64,000 bases of DNA from Methylobacteriaceae bacterium. GTDB taxonomy: Bacteria; Pseudomonadota; Alphaproteobacteria; Rhizobiales; Beijerinckiaceae. Location: NCBI GenBank assembly GCA_947444195.1, contig CANEZL010000006.1, positions 101,273 through 165,272 on the forward strand. The letters are read 5' to 3'. Made by a program: the position numbers and the translations under genes. Below the pieces are notes generated by a model. It saw only the letters and a list, made by a program, of their open reading frames with translations, ran no database searches and was not told the origin of the DNA. Shown here piece after piece: positions 1 through 11,225 of the stretch (its first letter is position 1; each line of letters begins with the position of its first letter).

Positions 1-1
1 G

Positions 2-358
2 GTCGCCGAGGGCAAGGAGGTGCGCGCCTTCGACGGCGAGGACTACGTGATGGAGCGCGGCCTGTTCGCCGATCTCGCCCTCGTCCACGCCTATCAGGGC
101 GACACCGAGGGCAACCTCGCCTACCGGCTCACCGCGCGCAACTTCAACCCGATGATGGCCACCGCCGCCAAGGTCACGGTGGCCCAGGTCGAGCACCTCG
201 TCGAGCCCGGCACGATCGACCCCGCCAACATCCACACCCCCGGCATCTACGTGAAGCGCATCGTGCACGTGCCGGTGCGCGAGAAGCGCATCGAGCAGCG
301 CACCACCCGCAAGCGCGCCGAGGCCGCCCCGGCCGCGGCCGGCGGCGGTCAGATCTGA
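2..358 (+). CDS. scoA: 3-oxoacid CoA-transferase subunit A (3' part)
   Basis: C-terminal 118 codons of the alpha subunit of a two-subunit 3-oxoacid CoA-transferase; the gene starts left of the window. The visible part has the family's C-terminal features: the [12 protein letters not shown] strand, the [10 protein letters not shown] segment, and the [12 protein letters not shown] block. The enzyme moves CoA from succinyl-CoA (or a similar donor) to a 3-oxoacid in the cytosol, during ketone body or acetoacetate use. It ends in a short Ala/Gly-rich tail. The B subunit follows 74 bp downstream on the same strand, the usual operon order. Whether the natural acceptor is acetoacetate or another 3-oxoacid cannot be told from sequence. 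Confidence 0.88.
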   Translation, partial: VAEGKEVRAFDGEDYVMERGLFADLALVHAYQGDTEGNLAYRLTARNFNPMMATAAKVTVAQVEHLVEPGTIDPANIHTPGIYVKRIVHVPVREKRIEQRTTRKRAEAAPAAAGGGQI

Positions 359-432
359 GCCCGAACATCCCCGGCCGCCCGGCCGCAGGCGCCCTCGACC
401 GGAGGACGCGCCACAGCAGGAGAGAGACAGCG

Positions 433-1095
433 ATGGCCTGGACCCGCGAGCAGATGGCGGCGCGCGCCGCGAAGGAGCTGGAGGACGGCTTCTACGTGAA
501 CCTCGGCATCGGCATCCCGACGCTGGTGTCGAACTACATTCCCGAGGGCATGTCGGTGCAGCTGCAATCCGAGAACGGCATGCTCGGCATGGGCCCCTTC
601 CCCTACGAGGGCGAGGAGGACCCCGACCTCATCAACGCCGGCAAGCAGACGATCACCGCCCTGCCGACGACGAGCTACTTCTCGTCCGCCGATTCCTTCG
701 CGATGATCCGCGGCGGGCACATCAACCTGTCGATCCTCGGCGCCATGCAGGTGGCCGAGAACGGGGATCTCGCCAACTGGATGATCCCCGGCAAGATGGT
801 GAAGGGCATGGGCGGGGCCATGGACCTCGTGGCGGGCGTGAAGCGCGTCGTGGTGGTGATGGAGCACGTCGCCAGGAACAAGGACGGCTCGGAGAGCCCC
901 AAGCTCCTGAAGGAATGCGACCTGCCGCTCACCGGCACGCACGTGGTCGACATGGTGATCACCGATCTCGGCGTCTTCACCATCGACAAGAAGGGGAACG
1001 GCGGCATGAAGCTCGTCGAACTCGCCGACGGCGTCAGCGAGGACGAGGTGCGACAGAAGACGGAAGCCGCCTACACCGTGGCGCTCGCGGCCTGA
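433..1095 (+). CDS. scoB: 3-oxoacid CoA-transferase subunit B
   Basis: 220 aa, the usual length for the beta subunit. The family motif [10 protein letters not shown] lies at residues 46-55, with Glu47 as the expected catalytic residue that forms the glutamyl-CoA thioester. GIGIPT at 25-30 and the [19 protein letters not shown] block are also typical. The ATG at 433 follows a purine-rich AGGAGAGAGA ribosome site. It forms an operon with subunit A, and the pair makes the active CoA-transferase. A terminator hairpin follows at 1251-1285. Confidence 0.93.
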   Translation: MAWTREQMAARAAKELEDGFYVNLGIGIPTLVSNYIPEGMSVQLQSENGMLGMGPFPYEGEEDPDLINAGKQTITALPTTSYFSSADSFAMIRGGHINLSILGAMQVAENGDLANWMIPGKMVKGMGGAMDLVAGVKRVVVVMEHVARNKDGSESPKLLKECDLPLTGTHVVDMVITDLGVFTIDKKGNGGMKLVELADGVSEDEVRQKTEAAYTVALAA

Positions 1096-1097
1096 GA

Positions 1098-1250
1098 TCG
1101 GGGTTTCCAGGGGATCGTCCCTTTGGCGGAGCCCCGGAATTGCGGGGCGCAGGCCCCGATGGGCCTGCGCCTGGCGAGGCTTCGCCGACCGGGCTCCGCC
1201 CTGGACCCGCCGAAGGCCGCAGGCCTTTGGGAACCGGGCTGATCCAAAGC
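1098..1250. repeat. GC-rich intergenic hairpin repeats
   Basis: Several short palindromes follow scoB, for example GGCGCAGGCCCCGATGGGCC and GCCGAAGGCCGCAGGCCTTT. A related block, which shares the GATCGTCCCTTTGGCGG or GGGACCCCCGCCAAAGGG signature, stands at 11153-11222. They look like dispersed extragenic palindromic elements. No coding potential is evident. Confidence 0.5.
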
Positions 1251-1285
1251 AAAGCCCGCGCCGGAGGCCTCCGGCGCGGGCTTTT
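1251..1285 (+). terminator. Intrinsic terminator between scoB and acnA
   Basis: A perfect hairpin of GCCCGCGCCGGAG type, with A-rich flank on the left and CTTTT on the right, so it can end transcription from both sides. It separates scoB (plus) from acnA (minus), which converge here. Confidence 0.75.
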
Positions 1286-1328
1286 CCGTGGTGGAACCGG
1301 GCGGCGGAAGGCCGCCCGGCGGGACGCG

Positions 1329-4028
<2,700 letters not shown>

Positions 4029-4284
4029 GGCTTCTTCCCTCACTGCGTTGTCGAACACGCGCAGGCACATCCCGCGCCACGATACAGTGTTCGGCCTGTG
4101 CGCTTCTCGAGAGCGCGCGCCGCCTCGGGTGTGCCCGAGCAGGAGGTGCGCGAGGGTCGACTTGGACGACCGTTGAGATTCGCGCGGCGCAGCCAAGCGC
4201 TCGTATAGAACGTTTCGAATCTGGCCGCTACGCCCCCGGTGGTAACAGTCTGCGGAGCCTGTCCGGCGCGGGGCGCGGGCCCGC

Positions 4285-4464
4285 TCAGGTCTCCGGCGCC
4301 GCCCCGGCGAAGCAGCGCCGCACCGCTTCCCAGAAGGCCGCCCGCTCGGCCGGCGTGCGGCGGGCGAGTTGCGCCCGCACGCGCTCAAGCCCCGCAACGG
4401 CGTCCGCGCTCGCGCGCATCTGCGCCTCGCCCGGCGCCTCGCGCCTGTCCTCGCTGGCGGTCAT
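4285..4464 (-). CDS. Small hypothetical protein (59 aa)
   Basis: A short charged protein rich in Arg, Ala and Glu, with a C-terminal helix of the type [20 protein letters not shown]. No known family recognised. It is supported by a strong ribosome site, GGAGGAAGGC, directly before the ATG at 4464, and by GC-rich third positions. It lies between acnA and ccmA and is transcribed away from ccmA. An in-frame extension to 4521 is possible, but the ribosome site favours 4464. Confidence 0.55.
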   Translation of the reverse strand: MTASEDRREAPGEAQMRASADAVAGLERVRAQLARRTPAERAAFWEAVRRCFAGAAPET

Positions 4465-4527
4465 GCCTTCCTCCGCGGCGTCCTGTCCGCAAGTCTCGCG
4501 CGGTTTCGCCCGGCCGCACAATCGGGC

Positions 4528-5241
4528 ATGGAGGCGCGGGCGGCGCGGGGCCGCGGGCGGGGATCACCGGGTTTGCGTCTCAGCGTCGAGGATCTCGCCT
4601 GCCGCCGCTCGGGGCGGCGCATCTTCGCGGGCCTGTCCTTCGCCCTCGCCCCCGGCCAGGCGCTCGCGGTGACCGGGCGCAACGGGGCCGGCAAGTCGAG
4701 CCTGCTCGCGATCCTGAGCGGGCGCCTGCGCCCCGATGCCGGCCGGATCCGGGTCACGGATGTGGGCGAGGCGAGCCTGCCCGAATGCCTGCACGGGGTC
4801 GGCCACCGAGACGGGCTCAAGGCGGCGCTCACCGCGGGCGAGAACCTCGCCTTCGCCCGCGCCCTCCTCGGGGCCCCGCGGATGGAGCCGCGGGCGGCGC
4901 TCGCCCGGCTCGGCCTCGACCACGCGCACGACCTGCCGGTGGCCTATCTCTCGGCGGGGCAGCGGCGGCGGGTGGCCCTCGCCCGCCTCCTCGTCTGCCA
5001 CCGGCCGCTCTGGCTCCTCGACGAGCCGACCGCCGCCCTCGACGCGGCCTCGCAGGCACTCCTCGCCGGCCTGATGGAGGAGCACCGCGCGGGCGGCGGC
5101 CTCGTGGTGGCCGCGACCCATCAGGCGCTCGGCCTCGCGGACGCGATGACCCTGGCCATCGAGCCGCCGGAGCAGTCGCAGCAGTCGCAGCAGTCGCAGC
5201 AGTCTGCGCACGCGATGGCGGATGCGGAGGACTGGCTGTGA
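4528..5241 (+). CDS. ccmA: Haem exporter ATP-binding protein CcmA
   Basis: ABC-type ATPase of about 237 aa from the cytochrome c maturation system I. It drives release of holo-CcmE together with CcmB, CcmC and CcmD. Walker A GRNGAGKSS is at 50-58, the signature LSAGQ at 141-145, and Walker B LWLLDEPT at 161-168. The start is uncertain: ATG 4528 or TTG 4573, the latter just before the conserved LSVEDL strand. The C-terminus has an unusual SQQSQQSQQS run encoded by a 9-bp tandem repeat. The stop overlaps the ccmB start by 4 nt (GTGA), which implies translational coupling. Confidence 0.9.
   Translation: MEARAARGRGRGSPGLRLSVEDLACRRSGRRIFAGLSFALAPGQALAVTGRNGAGKSSLLAILSGRLRPDAGRIRVTDVGEASLPECLHGVGHRDGLKAALTAGENLAFARALLGAPRMEPRAALARLGLDHAHDLPVAYLSAGQRRRVALARLLVCHRPLWLLDEPTAALDAASQALLAGLMEEHRAGGGLVVAATHQALGLADAMTLAIEPPEQSQQSQQSQQSAHAMADAEDWL
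5173..5204 (+). repeat. 9-bp tandem repeat inside ccmA
   Basis: Three and a half copies of CAGTCGCAG encode Gln/Ser repeats near the C-terminus of CcmA. The unit is a multiple of three, so copy number changes would lengthen or shorten the protein without breaking the frame. Confidence 0.85.
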
Positions 5242-5906
5242 TCGGCGTCTTCGCGGCCCTGGTCGCCCGCGACCTCGCGCTGGCCACCCGCATCGGGGGC
5301 TCGGGGGCGCTCTCCCTGGTCTTCTTCCTGATGATCGTGGCCCTCGTCCCCTTCGCGCTGGGGCCCGACCTCAACCTGCTCGCCCGGATCGGCCCGGCCA
5401 TCCTCTGGCTCGCCGCGGTGCTCGCCACCCTCATCGGCCTCGACCGCCTGTTCCAGGCGGATGCCGAGGACGGCTCCCTCGACCTGATGGGCGCCGCCCC
5501 CGTGCCCCTGGAGATCGTGGTGCTCGCCAAGGTCACCGCGCACTGGCTCACCACCGGCCTGCCCCTGGCGCTCGCCGCCCCCCTCTTCGGCCTCCTCGTC
5601 GCGCTGGACGGCGCGGGGATGGGGGCCACCGCGCTGACGCTCCTCGCCGGCACGCCCGCGCTGACCTTCATCGGCGCGGTGGGCGCCGCGCTCACGGCCT
5701 CGATCCGGCGGGGCGGGCTGATCCTGGCGGTGCTGGTCCTGCCCCTGATGGTGCCGACGCTGATCTTCGGGGTCTCGGCGGCGCAGGCGGCGCTCGGCGG
5801 CACCGTGCCCTTCGCCACGCCCCTCTCGATCCTGGCGGGCCTCACCCTGATCGCGGCGGTGGTCGGCACGCTCGCGGCGGCTGCGGCGCTCCGCTGGTCG
5901 GAGTGA
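5238..5906 (+). CDS. ccmB: Haem exporter membrane subunit CcmB
   Basis: 222 aa, the normal CcmB size, with six predicted transmembrane stretches and the family features LATRIGGSGALSLVFFLM near the N-terminus and LVLPLMVPTLIFGVSA later. It is the permease partner of CcmA in the inner membrane. The GTG start overlaps the ccmA stop (GTGA). A 133-bp gap separates it from ccmC. Confidence 0.93.
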   Translation: MIGVFAALVARDLALATRIGGSGALSLVFFLMIVALVPFALGPDLNLLARIGPAILWLAAVLATLIGLDRLFQADAEDGSLDLMGAAPVPLEIVVLAKVTAHWLTTGLPLALAAPLFGLLVALDGAGMGATALTLLAGTPALTFIGAVGAALTASIRRGGLILAVLVLPLMVPTLIFGVSAAQAALGGTVPFATPLSILAGLTLIAAVVGTLAAAAALRWSE

Positions 5907-6002
5907 CGCGGGCGCGCATTGCCGCTGCACCGCACACCGGGCTAAGGCAGATTGTAAAACTTCCGATCAGCGGGAGTTCCCCTCCGGCCGCAACCGGGCC
6001 GC

Positions 6003-6024
6003 GGACGTCTCGCCGGAGACGTCC
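6003..6024 (+). other. Perfect hairpin in front of ccmC
   Basis: A 9-bp perfect stem (GGACGTCTC / GAGACGTCC) with loop GCCG ends 15 nt before the ccmC ATG, with a GAGGGG ribosome site just after it. There is no U run, so it is not a terminator. It could affect ccmC translation or mark an RNA processing site. That role is inference. Confidence 0.5.
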
Positions 6025-6039
6025 TCGAGGGGCGCCCCC

Positions 6040-6858
6040 ATGTCCGGGTCCGGGTCCACGATGACGCCTTCGCCCTCGCCTTCCCTGTGGACGCGCCTGT
6101 CCAACCCGAGCCATTTCATGCGCTGGTCGGGGGCGCTGACGCCCTGGCTCGCCGCCCTCTCCGCCCTGGTGCTCGCGGCGGGCCTCTACCTCGCCTGGTT
6201 CGTCGCGCCCCCCGACTACCAGCAGGGCGAGACCGTGCGGATCATGTTCATCCACGTGCCCGCGGCCTGGCTCGGCGTGTTCTTCTACGCCTCCATGAGC
6301 CTGTCGGCGGTGGGCAGCCTCGTCTGGCGCCATCCGCTGGCCGACGTGGCCCAGCGCGCCGCCGCGCCGATCGGGGCGGCCTTCACCCTGATCTGCCTCG
6401 TCACCGGCTCGCTCTGGGGCAAGCCCATGTGGGGCACCTACTGGGTCTGGGACGCGCGGCTGACCTCGATGCTGCTGCTGTTCCTGATCTATTGCGGCCT
6501 CATCGCCCTGTGGCGGGCCATCGAGGAGCCGAACCGCGCCGCGCGCGCCGTATCGATCCTCACCCTCGTCGGCGCGGTCAACCTGCCGATCATCAAGTTC
6601 TCGGTGAACTGGTGGTCGACCCTGCACCAGCCCGCCTCGATCCTGCGCATGGGCGGCCCGACCATCGACCCCTCGATGCTCTATCCCCTCCTCGTGATGA
6701 TCGCCGCGGCGACGCTCGGCGGCATCACCCTCCACCTCTACGCCATGCGCACCGAGGTGATGCGCCGCCGGGTGCGCACGCTCACCATCCGCGAGGCCGA
6801 GCGCCTCGATGCCGGCCGGGCCCAGACCGTCCCCGCCGCCCTTCCCCAGCCCCTGTGA
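6040..6858 (+). CDS. ccmC: Haem exporter membrane subunit CcmC
   Basis: 272 aa, six transmembrane segments. The tryptophan-rich haem-binding WGTYWVWDARLTS motif is present, as is the later WWSTLHQPASI motif with its conserved His. The first conserved His lies in RIMFIHVPAAW. CcmC handles haem and loads it onto CcmE in the periplasm. ATG 6040 has a GAGGGG element upstream; an internal ATG at 6061 is the alternative. ccmD follows 10 bp downstream. Confidence 0.95.
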   Translation: MSGSGSTMTPSPSPSLWTRLSNPSHFMRWSGALTPWLAALSALVLAAGLYLAWFVAPPDYQQGETVRIMFIHVPAAWLGVFFYASMSLSAVGSLVWRHPLADVAQRAAAPIGAAFTLICLVTGSLWGKPMWGTYWVWDARLTSMLLLFLIYCGLIALWRAIEEPNRAARAVSILTLVGAVNLPIIKFSVNWWSTLHQPASILRMGGPTIDPSMLYPLLVMIAAATLGGITLHLYAMRTEVMRRRVRTLTIREAERLDAGRAQTVPAALPQPL

Positions 6859-6868
6859 GGCGAGCGAC

Positions 6869-7012
6869 ATGGATCTCGGACCCCATGGCGGCTTCATCCT
6901 GGCCGCCTACGCCTTCACCGCGCTGGTGATGGCCGGCCTCGTGCTGAACGCCCTGCGCGACCGTCATGCGCAGCGCCGGGCGCTGCGCGCCCTCGGGGAC
7001 GACCGCCGGTGA
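6869..7012 (+). CDS. ccmD: Haem exporter protein CcmD
   Basis: 47 aa with one transmembrane helix, starting with the family pattern MDLGPHGGFILAAYAFTAL and ending in a basic cytoplasmic tail. CcmD stabilises the CcmABC-CcmE complex. Its TGA overlaps the GTG of ccmG. Short, but position and pattern make it secure. Confidence 0.88.
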   Translation: MDLGPHGGFILAAYAFTALVMAGLVLNALRDRHAQRRALRALGDDRR

Positions 7013-7599
7013 GCCCGGCTTCCGCCCCGGGCCGCCGCCCGCTCCTCGTCGCCCTGCCGCTTCTCGTCTTCGCGGTGCTGGCCGGGGTGTTCTTCATCCG
7101 CCTGCGCTCGGGCGTCGATCCGGCGGCGCTTCCCTCCGCCCTGATCGGCCAGCCGGTGCCGGCCTTCAGCCTGCCGCCGGTGGCCGGGCTCAGCGCCGAC
7201 GGCAAGCCGGTGCCCGGCCTCTCCTCGGCGGATCTCAAGGGCGGGGTGACGGTGCTGAACGTCTGGGCCTCGTGGTGCGCCCCCTGCCAGGTGGAGCACC
7301 CGATGCTGATGCGGCTCGCCCGCGAGCCGGGTCTCCGCCTCGTGGGCATCGCCTACAAGGACGCGCCGGAGAAGTCCCGCGCCTTCCTGGCCAAGCACGG
7401 CCTGCCCTTCCGCGCGGTCGGCGCCGACGAGACCGGCCGCGTCGGCATCGATTTCGGCGTCTACGGTGTCCCTGAGACCTTCATCATCGGGCCGGACGGG
7501 GTGATCCGGGACAAGCTCGTCGGCATCGTCACCCCGGAGAATCTGAAGGACGTGCTGGAGAAGATCCGCCGGGCGGGACAGGTCGCCGCGGCGCAGTGA
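7009..7599 (+). CDS. ccmG: Thiol:disulfide interchange protein CcmG/DsbE
   Basis: 196 aa, with an N-terminal membrane anchor (residues about 11-30) and a periplasmic thioredoxin fold with WCAPC at 89-93 (Cys90, Cys93). The cis-Pro loop GVPETFIIGPDG is present. It keeps apocytochrome CXXCH cysteines reduced for haem attachment. The GTG start overlaps ccmD by 4 nt. Last gene of the ccm operon; ccmE, ccmF and ccmH are not in this window. Confidence 0.93.
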   Translation: MSPASAPGRRPLLVALPLLVFAVLAGVFFIRLRSGVDPAALPSALIGQPVPAFSLPPVAGLSADGKPVPGLSSADLKGGVTVLNVWASWCAPCQVEHPMLMRLAREPGLRLVGIAYKDAPEKSRAFLAKHGLPFRAVGADETGRVGIDFGVYGVPETFIIGPDGVIRDKLVGIVTPENLKDVLEKIRRAGQVAAAQ

Positions 7600-7609
7600 G
7601 GAACGGGCC

Positions 7610-8218
7610 TCAGGCCCCCGCGTCCTTGCGCTCGTGGCGGGTGAGCAGCGGGGTCTGGGCGAGCGCGAACAGCACGGTGATCGGCATGATGCCGAACACC
7701 TTGAAGTTCACCCAGAAATCCTCGCTCTGCGTGCGCCAGACCACCTCGTTGAGGACGGCCAGGAAGAGAAAGAACAGCCCCCAGCGGAAGGTGAGCTTGC
7801 GCCAGCCCTCCTCGGTGAGCGCGAACATCGAGTCGAGCACCACGGAGAGCAGGGACTTTCCGAAGGCGAGGCCCCCGAGCAGGATCAGCCCGAACAGGGT
7901 GTTCACGATGGTCGGCTTGACCATGATGAAGGTCTTGTCCTGCAGGTAGAGCGTCAGCCCGCCGAACACGAGCACGACGACGCCCGAGACCAGCGGCATG
8001 ATCGGCAGGTGCCGGACCAGCAGGTAGTGGATGGTGAGGGCGATCACCGTGGCGCCCACGAACAGGCCGGTGGCCACGAAGATCTTCTGGTCGGCCGCCA
8101 CGCCGAAGCGCTCGGCATAGGCGTTGCCGAAGAAGAACACCATCAGCGGCCCCATCTCCAGGGCGAGCTTCAGGAGCGGCGGCAGGTGGCGGCGCGGGGG
8201 AACGGATTCGATCTGCAT
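7610..8218 (-). CDS. yciB: Inner membrane-spanning protein YciB / septation protein IspZ
   Basis: 202 aa, five to six hydrophobic helices, with the family motifs [19 protein letters not shown] near the N-terminus and [17 protein letters not shown] / FWVNFKVFG near the C-terminus. The family takes part in cell-envelope and septum integrity. ATG 8218 was chosen because homologues begin shortly before the PPLLKLALE segment. It converges with ccmG. ftsY lies upstream on the same strand, with a toxin-antitoxin pair on the opposite strand in between. Confidence 0.9.
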   Translation of the reverse strand: MQIESVPPRRHLPPLLKLALEMGPLMVFFFGNAYAERFGVAADQKIFVATGLFVGATVIALTIHYLLVRHLPIMPLVSGVVVLVFGGLTLYLQDKTFIMVKPTIVNTLFGLILLGGLAFGKSLLSVVLDSMFALTEEGWRKLTFRWGLFFLFLAVLNEVVWRTQSEDFWVNFKVFGIMPITVLFALAQTPLLTRHERKDAGA

Positions 8219-8297
8219 CGACGGTTGATATAGGCTCTGAAGCGTTCGCGCAGGAGGTTGCGCAGAGGTCGCGTCTGTATCGAGGAGGCGGATCGCG

Positions 8298-8540
8298 GTG
8301 TCCATCACCATCGAGAATGCCGAGGCCGAGGCGATCCTGGCCGATCTCGCCGCCCGCACGCGGCGGCCGACCTCGGACCTCCTGCTCGATCTGCTCCGGC
8401 GGGAGCAAGCCAAGATGGAGAGTGCGGCCGGACGCGACTCGGCGGAGCGTCTGCGCGCGGATCTCGGTGCGCGCCGACTGGTCGATCCGCGTCCGATCGA
8501 CGAGATCCTGGCCTGGGACGAGAACGGCCTGCCAGTATGA
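8298..8540 (+). CDS. vapB: VapB-type antitoxin
   Basis: 80 aa. N-terminal [22 protein letters not shown] resembles the Rv0623-like antitoxin DNA-binding segment. The acidic C-terminus, [12 protein letters not shown], is typical of the toxin-binding tail. GAGGAGG ends 9 nt before the GTG start. The stop overlaps the toxin ATG by 4 nt (ATGA), the usual coupled toxin-antitoxin layout. Confidence 0.82.
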   Translation: MSITIENAEAEAILADLAARTRRPTSDLLLDLLRREQAKMESAAGRDSAERLRADLGARRLVDPRPIDEILAWDENGLPV

Positions 8541-8941
8541 ACGACACGCTCGTGATCGACCCGTCGGTCTTCGTCGCGATCCTGTCGAACGAGCCCGAAG
8601 CGGACGCCTTCGCCGCGAAGATCCGGGCACACCCACGCCGCGTGATGTCGGCGCCGGGCTACCTCGAATGTGCGATGGTGGCCAACCGTTGGCAATCGGG
8701 CCGCGCCGATCTGGACGCGTGGCTGAGGCGGGAATCCATCGCCATCCGGGCCGTCGACCACGCCCTCGCCGTCCGCGCCGCCGACGCCTTCGCCCGCTAC
8801 GGCAAGGGCCGGCATCCGGCCGGGCTCAATTTCGGCGACTGCTTCTCCTACGCCCTCGCCAGCGCCCTCGACGCCCCGCTCCTGTTCAAGGGCGAGGACT
8901 TCGCCCGGACCGACCTGTGCCGGCCCGGGCCCGAGAACTGA
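8537..8941 (+). CDS. vapC: VapC-type PIN-domain ribonuclease toxin
   Basis: 134 aa PIN domain. The acidic metal-binding residues are in place: Asp in VIDPSVF near the N-terminus, Glu in GYLECAMV, and Asp in [12 protein letters not shown], followed by [12 protein letters not shown]. VapC toxins cleave tRNA or rRNA when not held by VapB. Together with the upstream antitoxin it forms a two-gene module inserted between the minus-strand genes ftsY and yciB. Confidence 0.88.
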   Translation: MNDTLVIDPSVFVAILSNEPEADAFAAKIRAHPRRVMSAPGYLECAMVANRWQSGRADLDAWLRRESIAIRAVDHALAVRAADAFARYGKGRHPAGLNFGDCFSYALASALDAPLLFKGEDFARTDLCRPGPEN

Positions 8942-8973
8942 CGGGCGCCGGAGGACCGGCGGCCGAGAGGCCC

Positions 8974-10308
8974 TCAATCCTTCTCCAGCCCGGCGATCGC
9001 CCGGGCGAAGTCGCGGGCCGCGAAGGGCTCCAGATCCTCCACGCCCTCGCCGACGCCGATGAAGTGCACGGGCAGGCCGAACTTCGCGGCGAGCGCCACG
9101 AGGATGCCGCCCCGCGCCGTGCCGTCGAGCTTGGTCATCACGAGGCCCGAGACGGGTGCCGCCTGCGAGAACAGCTCGACCTGGCTCAGGGCGTTCTGGC
9201 CCACCGTGGCGTCGAGCACGAGCAGGGTGGCGTGGGGCGCCTCGGGGTCGAGCTTGCGGATCACGCGGATGACCTTCTCGAGCTCCGCCATCAGCCCGGC
9301 CTTGTTCTGGAGGCGGCCGGCGGTGTCGATGAGGAGCACGTCGGTGCCGGCCTCGCGGGCCTGTTTCAGGGCATCGAAAGCGAGGCCCGCCGCGTCCGCG
9401 CCCTGCGCGCCGCTGACCACCGGCGTGCCGGTACGCGCGCCCCAGACCTTGAGTTGGTCGATCGCCGCGGCGCGGAAGGTGTCGCCGGCCGCCAGCATCA
9501 CGCTGCGGCCCTCGCCGCGGAACTTCAGGGAGAGCTTGCCGAGGGTCGTGGTCTTGCCCGCGCCGTTCACGCCCACGCAGAGGATCACGAACGGCTTCTT
9601 GGCGCCGTCCACGACGAGGGGATGGGCGACCGGGTCGAGGGCCCGCTCCACCTCCGCGGCCAGGATGGCGCGGACCTCGTCGGGGGAGATGCCCTTCTCG
9701 TAGCGGCCCTTGCCCACGGCCTCCGAGATCCGGGTCGCGGTCTCCACGCCGAAATCGGCCTGGATCAGCGCGTCTTCCAGATCCTCCAGGGTCGTGGCGT
9801 CGAGCTTGCGCTTGGTGAACAGGCCCGTGACCCGGTCCGACAGGGCCGAGGAGGTCCGCTTCATGCCCGACGTCAGGCGGCTCCACCAGCCGCGCCCCTG
9901 GGGCTCCACGACCGGTTCGGGCGCGGCCTCGACCGGTTCGGGCGCGGCCTCCGCGACCGGGGGCTCGACGGCGGGCTCGCGGATCTGCGGACCCGTGTCG
10001 GCGGGCTCCGCGCCGCGGTCCGGATCGTCGCCGGCCGTGCCCGCGGGGGGCTCCTCCGGCTCGCCCTCGATCGGCTGCAGGTCGGCGCCCTCGAGCCCGT
10101 CGGGCACGGTGTTGCGGGCCGGATCCTCCGGCGCGGGCTCGCCCGGCGGCAGCGGCACGTGGGCCACGTCGTCGGCGGCGGTGGCGAAGTCGGGCCGGCC
10201 CTCCGCGGGCGAGGCCGGGCTCTCCGGCGCGGGCTCCGGCGGCCGGTCGTCCTGTGCGGGTTTGCGTCCGAACAGGCGTCCGAACCAGCCCGGCTTGTCC
10301 TCGCTCAT
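8974..10308 (-). CDS. ftsY: Signal recognition particle receptor FtsY
   Basis: 444 aa. An acidic Pro/Glu-rich A domain (about residues 1-170) is followed by the four-helix N domain and the SRP GTPase. G1 [10 protein letters not shown] is at about 244-253, followed by [11 protein letters not shown] and [10 protein letters not shown]. FtsY docks ribosome-SRP complexes to the SecYEG translocon at the inner membrane. ATG 10308 is preceded by AGGGGC. The frame runs further upstream but has no support there. Confidence 0.95.
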   Translation of the reverse strand: MSEDKPGWFGRLFGRKPAQDDRPPEPAPESPASPAEGRPDFATAADDVAHVPLPPGEPAPEDPARNTVPDGLEGADLQPIEGEPEEPPAGTAGDDPDRGAEPADTGPQIREPAVEPPVAEAAPEPVEAAPEPVVEPQGRGWWSRLTSGMKRTSSALSDRVTGLFTKRKLDATTLEDLEDALIQADFGVETATRISEAVGKGRYEKGISPDEVRAILAAEVERALDPVAHPLVVDGAKKPFVILCVGVNGAGKTTTLGKLSLKFRGEGRSVMLAAGDTFRAAAIDQLKVWGARTGTPVVSGAQGADAAGLAFDALKQAREAGTDVLLIDTAGRLQNKAGLMAELEKVIRVIRKLDPEAPHATLLVLDATVGQNALSQVELFSQAAPVSGLVMTKLDGTARGGILVALAAKFGLPVHFIGVGEGVEDLEPFAARDFARAIAGLEKD

Positions 10309-10374
10309 GGTGAAGCCCCTGAGAAGCGGCGCGCGCTGTCGCGGGCCGCGGAAATGGTCCGTCCTATCGTGGTC

Positions 10375-10419
10375 GCACGACGATCCCGAAAAACCGGATT
10401 CCACTTTCCGGCGTCGTGC
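10375..10419. repeat. Rhizobiales-type intergenic palindrome
   Basis: An 8-bp perfect outer stem, GCACGACG / CGTCGTGC, encloses the AAACCGGATTCCACTTT core seen in a common alphaproteobacterial intergenic repeat. A second member of this kind stands at 36261-36304. It lies between the divergent ftsY and rluA-type genes. Confidence 0.6.
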
Positions 10420-10433
10420 TCTAGCCGGGGGGC

Positions 10434-11129
10434 ATGTCCGCCCCGACCCCCATGCCTGACATAGGCGCACGTCTCCTCTACCGCGATGCCCTGCTGCTCG
10501 TCATCGACAAGCCGGCGGGATTACCGGTCCATCCCGGCCCGAAAGGCGGCCCGACGCTGACCGACCATCTCGAGGCCTTGCGCTTCGGCCTGCCCCGGCG
10601 GCCGGAGGCCGCGCACCGCCTCGACCGCGACACCTCGGGCTGCCTCGCGCTGGGGCGCCACGCCAAGGCGCTGGCGCGGCTGGGCAAGCTGTTCGCCGGT
10701 TCCAGCGTCGAGAAGACCTACTGGGCCGTGGTCGAGGGCGGCCCCGAGGCGGATTCGGGCGAGATCGACCTCCCCCTCGCCCGCCGCTCGCCCGATCCGC
10801 GCTCGTGGTGGATGAAGGCCGATCCCGCGGGCGACCCGGCTCTCACCCACTGGCGGGTGCTCGGCCGCGACCGGGCGGCCGGCCGGACCTGGCTCGAATT
10901 GCGGCCGGTGACCGGGCGCACGCACCAGCTGCGGGTGCATTGCGCCGAATCCGGCTGGCCGATCCTCGGCGATCCGATCTACGGGCCCGGGCCCCGTGAC
11001 GGCGTGCTGCACCTCCACGCCTGGGCGCTGTCGATCCCGCTCTACCCCAAGCGCGATCCCGTCCGCGCCGAGGCGCCCGCCCCCGGGCACATGCGGGCGG
11101 CGCTCGGGGCCTGCGGCTGGAGCGGGTAG
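10434..11129 (+). CDS. RluA-family RNA pseudouridine synthase
   Basis: 231 aa with the catalytic HRLDRDTSG motif at 61-69 (Asp64), the N-terminal LLVIDKPAGLPVHPG block, and the later ELRPVTGRTHQLRVH motif. These enzymes convert uridine to pseudouridine in rRNA or tRNA. It has no S4 domain and is short, like the RluA/TruC-type members. The exact target site cannot be told from sequence. Start could be 10434 or 10452. Confidence 0.88.
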   Translation: MSAPTPMPDIGARLLYRDALLLVIDKPAGLPVHPGPKGGPTLTDHLEALRFGLPRRPEAAHRLDRDTSGCLALGRHAKALARLGKLFAGSSVEKTYWAVVEGGPEADSGEIDLPLARRSPDPRSWWMKADPAGDPALTHWRVLGRDRAAGRTWLELRPVTGRTHQLRVHCAESGWPILGDPIYGPGPRDGVLHLHAWALSIPLYPKRDPVRAEAPAPGHMRAALGACGWSG

Positions 11130-11152
11130 CGGTCCCGGTCTCGCCGGGCCGG

Positions 11153-11222
11153 TGGTTCCAACCCGGGGCTTCGCGCCCCGGGGACCCCCGCCAAAGGGCC
11201 TTCAGCCCTTCGGGATCCCACG
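11153..11222. repeat. Palindromic intergenic element
   Basis: Two hairpins in tandem, CCGGGGCTTCGCGCCCCGG and AAGGGCCTTCAGCCCTT, lie between the convergent pseudouridine synthase and mtaB. They probably help end transcription and are related to the elements at 1098-1250. Confidence 0.5.
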
Positions 11223-11225
11223 ATC

